Part shown: positions 21,526 through 22,526 of the stretch, piece after piece | Position numbering within the stretch: position 1 is the first letter of the stretch | How the letters are laid out: every line of letters starts with the position of its first letter | Virus record (IMG/VR): IMGVR_UViG_3300029309_000231 | Location: 1-22,526 of that record | Reading direction: 5' to 3' (one strand) | Length of the DNA: 22,526 bases | From: a virus | The notes under the pieces: model-generated | Seen by the model: the letters and a program-made list of their open reading frames with translations, nothing else | Told to the model about the DNA's origin: nothing | Database searches by the model: none | Translations under genes and position numbers: made by a program

Positions 21526-22040
21526 TCTATGGTTATTTGAACAGTAGTAGATCCAATGCAACTAGAACCTGATCCAAATGCACCGCTACAAGTATGGACT
21601 CCTGATGATAAAGAAGTCATTGCTCCGCTACCTAATGTTCCTCCAGAACCTATGGTTGTAGCTCCCGATAGATGAGGTAGTGCTGCTATTCCTGATGATG
21701 GTGTAACTGCTGATGGTGTTGCGTCACCCATAGTTACAGATTCAGTTAAAGAAAAAGCTGACCCTGCTGTTGCTACTGCCTTATCAGTTTGTATAAGAGC
21801 AGGTACACCTGCGGTTAAACTGCCTACATTCAATCCTCCGATGGCATTAGAGGTGGTTGATCCCCCAGATGTCACTGATGGAGTGATATTTGACCCGCTA
21901 AGACTGTACGTAGTTCCCAATTTCTGAGTCGTTACAAATGGCATATCTACTGAAATTTGGGCTGATGTCACGAATTTCTGCTGGATGTCGGCATAGCTAG
22001 GACTTGCAACTAATAGCAATAATGGAAGTAGTTTTTTCAT
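21522..22040 (-). CDS. Small exported protein, Gly/Ser/Thr-rich, signal peptide
   Basis: A 172-residue protein opening with a textbook signal peptide, MKKLLPLLLLVASPSYA, cleaved before DIQQK. The rest has a beta-repeat character: ISVDMPFVTTQKLGTTYSLSGSNITPSV, then Gly/Ser-rich turns, FSLTESVTMGDATPSAV, LPHLSGATTIGSGG, and a C-terminal CSGAFGSGSSCIGSTTVQITID with two cysteines that may form a disulfide. It looks like an outer-surface or periplasmic beta protein. I recall similar signal-peptide proteins with 'Y.vsGsNi' as hypothetical genes of marine cyanophages, unverified here. It overlaps the gene before it by the four bases ATGA and the gene after it by TTGA. Confidence 0.68.
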   Translation of the reverse strand: MKKLLPLLLLVASPSYADIQQKFVTSAQISVDMPFVTTQKLGTTYSLSGSNITPSVTSGGSTTSNAIGGLNVGSLTAGVPALIQTDKAVATAGSAFSLTESVTMGDATPSAVTPSSGIAALPHLSGATTIGSGGTLGSGAMTSLSSGVHTCSGAFGSGSSCIGSTTVQITID

Positions 22041-22456
22041 TTCTTAATCTCCTTAATTACTTCTGGTTTACTTGTAATTAGTTCTATTGGCTGTCTTATT
22101 ATTATAGTCTGTTGTCCACTAGCGTTTGTATTGTATGCTGCGGACGCTTCATCTTCTTTCTTTTTTTTCTTTGCTCCACTAGCAGCACCAACAGAAACAC
22201 CCCATCCCGCAAGGATATTGCCCAAGAGACCTGCAGCAAAAGTCGAATCCACACGCGGCTGGTCTGGAATATCAAGACCAAATAACTTATTAGGTAATTT
22301 TATATAGCCTAAAGATAAAACTATTAAACACCAAGCAAGTATAGCTCCTTGTGCTGTAGTGCTTACTAAAAACATAATTTTCTCCTGATAGTCAGGCTTG
22401 TCATCGTCTATTTGTTTATTCTTTTGTTGTGATTCTTTTTGAGTTTCTGTTGTCAT
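22037..22456 (-). CDS. Two-helix membrane protein, holin-like layout
   Basis: A 139-residue protein with a charged N terminus (MTTETQKESQQKNKQIDDDK), a first membrane helix at about 27-51 (IMFLVSTTAQGAILAWCLIVLSLGYI), a short loop (KLPNKLFGLDIPDQPRVD), a second hydrophobic segment at about 72-93 (FAAGLLGNILAGWGVSVGAASG), then a lysine-rich run (KKKKKED) and a polar tail. Two helices plus a basic tail is the layout of class II holins, but it fits other small membrane proteins too, and no endolysin lies next to it in this window. It is the first gene of the minus-strand operon and begins in a short divergent gap. Confidence 0.65.
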   Translation of the reverse strand: MTTETQKESQQKNKQIDDDKPDYQEKIMFLVSTTAQGAILAWCLIVLSLGYIKLPNKLFGLDIPDQPRVDSTFAAGLLGNILAGWGVSVGAASGAKKKKKEDEASAAYNTNASGQQTIIIRQPIELITSKPEVIKEIKK

Positions 22457-22499
22457 AGGCTTTTTCTGTCATAATAGACATATATAGAGGACTCGTAAA
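22457..22499. promoter_or_regulatory. Short divergent promoter region
   Basis: This 43-base gap separates the minus-strand operon from a plus-strand gene, so it must hold signals for both. CATAAT (22470-22475) on the plus strand and TATTAT (22471-22476 read on the minus strand) could serve as -10 boxes. No convincing -35 box is visible on either side. AGAGGA at 22486-22491, eight bases before the GTG at 22500, is a good ribosome-binding site. Confidence 0.35.
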
Positions 22500-22526
22500 G
22501 TGGTAGAGGTTATTGCAGCATTAGGT
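22500..22526 (+). CDS. Start of a plus-strand gene running out of the window
   Basis: GTG at 22500-22502, preceded by AGAGGA at eight bases, opens a frame that reads MVEVIAALG to the window edge with no stop. Nine residues do not allow identification. The beginning is hydrophobic, as in small membrane-anchored proteins found near lysis genes in phages, but that is only a hint. Confidence 0.4.

Noticed and set aside
21525-21561. ATG at 21561 as start of the middle exported protein
   Set aside because: It would add 12 residues with Cys and His before the signal peptide and a 40-base overlap; the TTG at 21525 overlaps the upstream stop as TTGA and gives a clean signal.
1-22526. Lysis cassette (endolysin), integrase, terminase, tRNA genes
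   Set aside because: No motif of these was found; the NlpC/P60 domain belongs to the tail-tip K protein, and the two-helix membrane protein alone is not enough to call a lysis module.

Overview
The window is a piece of a tailed-phage (siphovirus) genome or prophage, visibly AT-rich. It opens inside the 3' end of an HK97-type major capsid gene and runs through a lambda-like tail module in canonical order: head decoration candidate, head-tail joining protein (FII-like), tail terminator, tail tube, G/GT chaperones with a programmed -1 frameshift, tape measure, then M, L, K, I and J homologues. No bacterial housekeeping gene, integrase or replication gene is visible. Several short proteins near the right end, and the exported proteins on the minus strand, look from memory like hypothetical families of marine picocyanobacterial phages. 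A Prochlorococcus/Synechococcus phage is therefore my best guess for the source; this is inference, not proof.

Layout. 1-1548: end of capsid gene and head-completion/tail-terminator genes, with a hairpin terminator at 816-836 between the head and joining genes. 1591-3361: a 50-residue ORF, the tail tube gene and G/GT. 3361-11665: tape measure and the tail-tip complex (M, L, K, I, J), almost all joined by ATGA-type or short overlaps, so one translationally coupled operon. 11688-17821: receptor-binding region with a collar-domain fibre, a small beta-sandwich-like protein, a mini structural protein, two fibres sharing the same kind of N-terminal anchor (one carrying a cupredoxin-like domain and a C-terminal S74 intramolecular chaperone), and a glycine-rich adhesin with an eight-cysteine insertion. 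17825-19248: an XkdW-like protein, a ParB/sulfiredoxin-fold protein and a 2-oxoglutarate/Fe(II) oxygenase, still co-directional. 19268-20470: small coiled-coil and membrane proteins and a proline-rich protein with a C-terminal hydrophobic segment.

At about 20470-20515 transcription converges on a hairpin. The minus strand then carries four tightly packed genes (20513-22456): a two-helix membrane protein and three proteins with signal peptides or signal-like segments. A plus-strand gene begins divergently at 22500 and runs out of the window.

How it works together: the left two thirds builds the capsid-tail connection, the tail tube of a length set by the 714-residue tape measure, and the tip. 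The fibre genes supply host recognition. The oxygenase and ParB-fold genes may modify a virion or host component. The right-end genes, membrane-bound or exported, probably act at the host envelope (lysis, surface modification or exclusion), but no function can be assigned from sequence alone.
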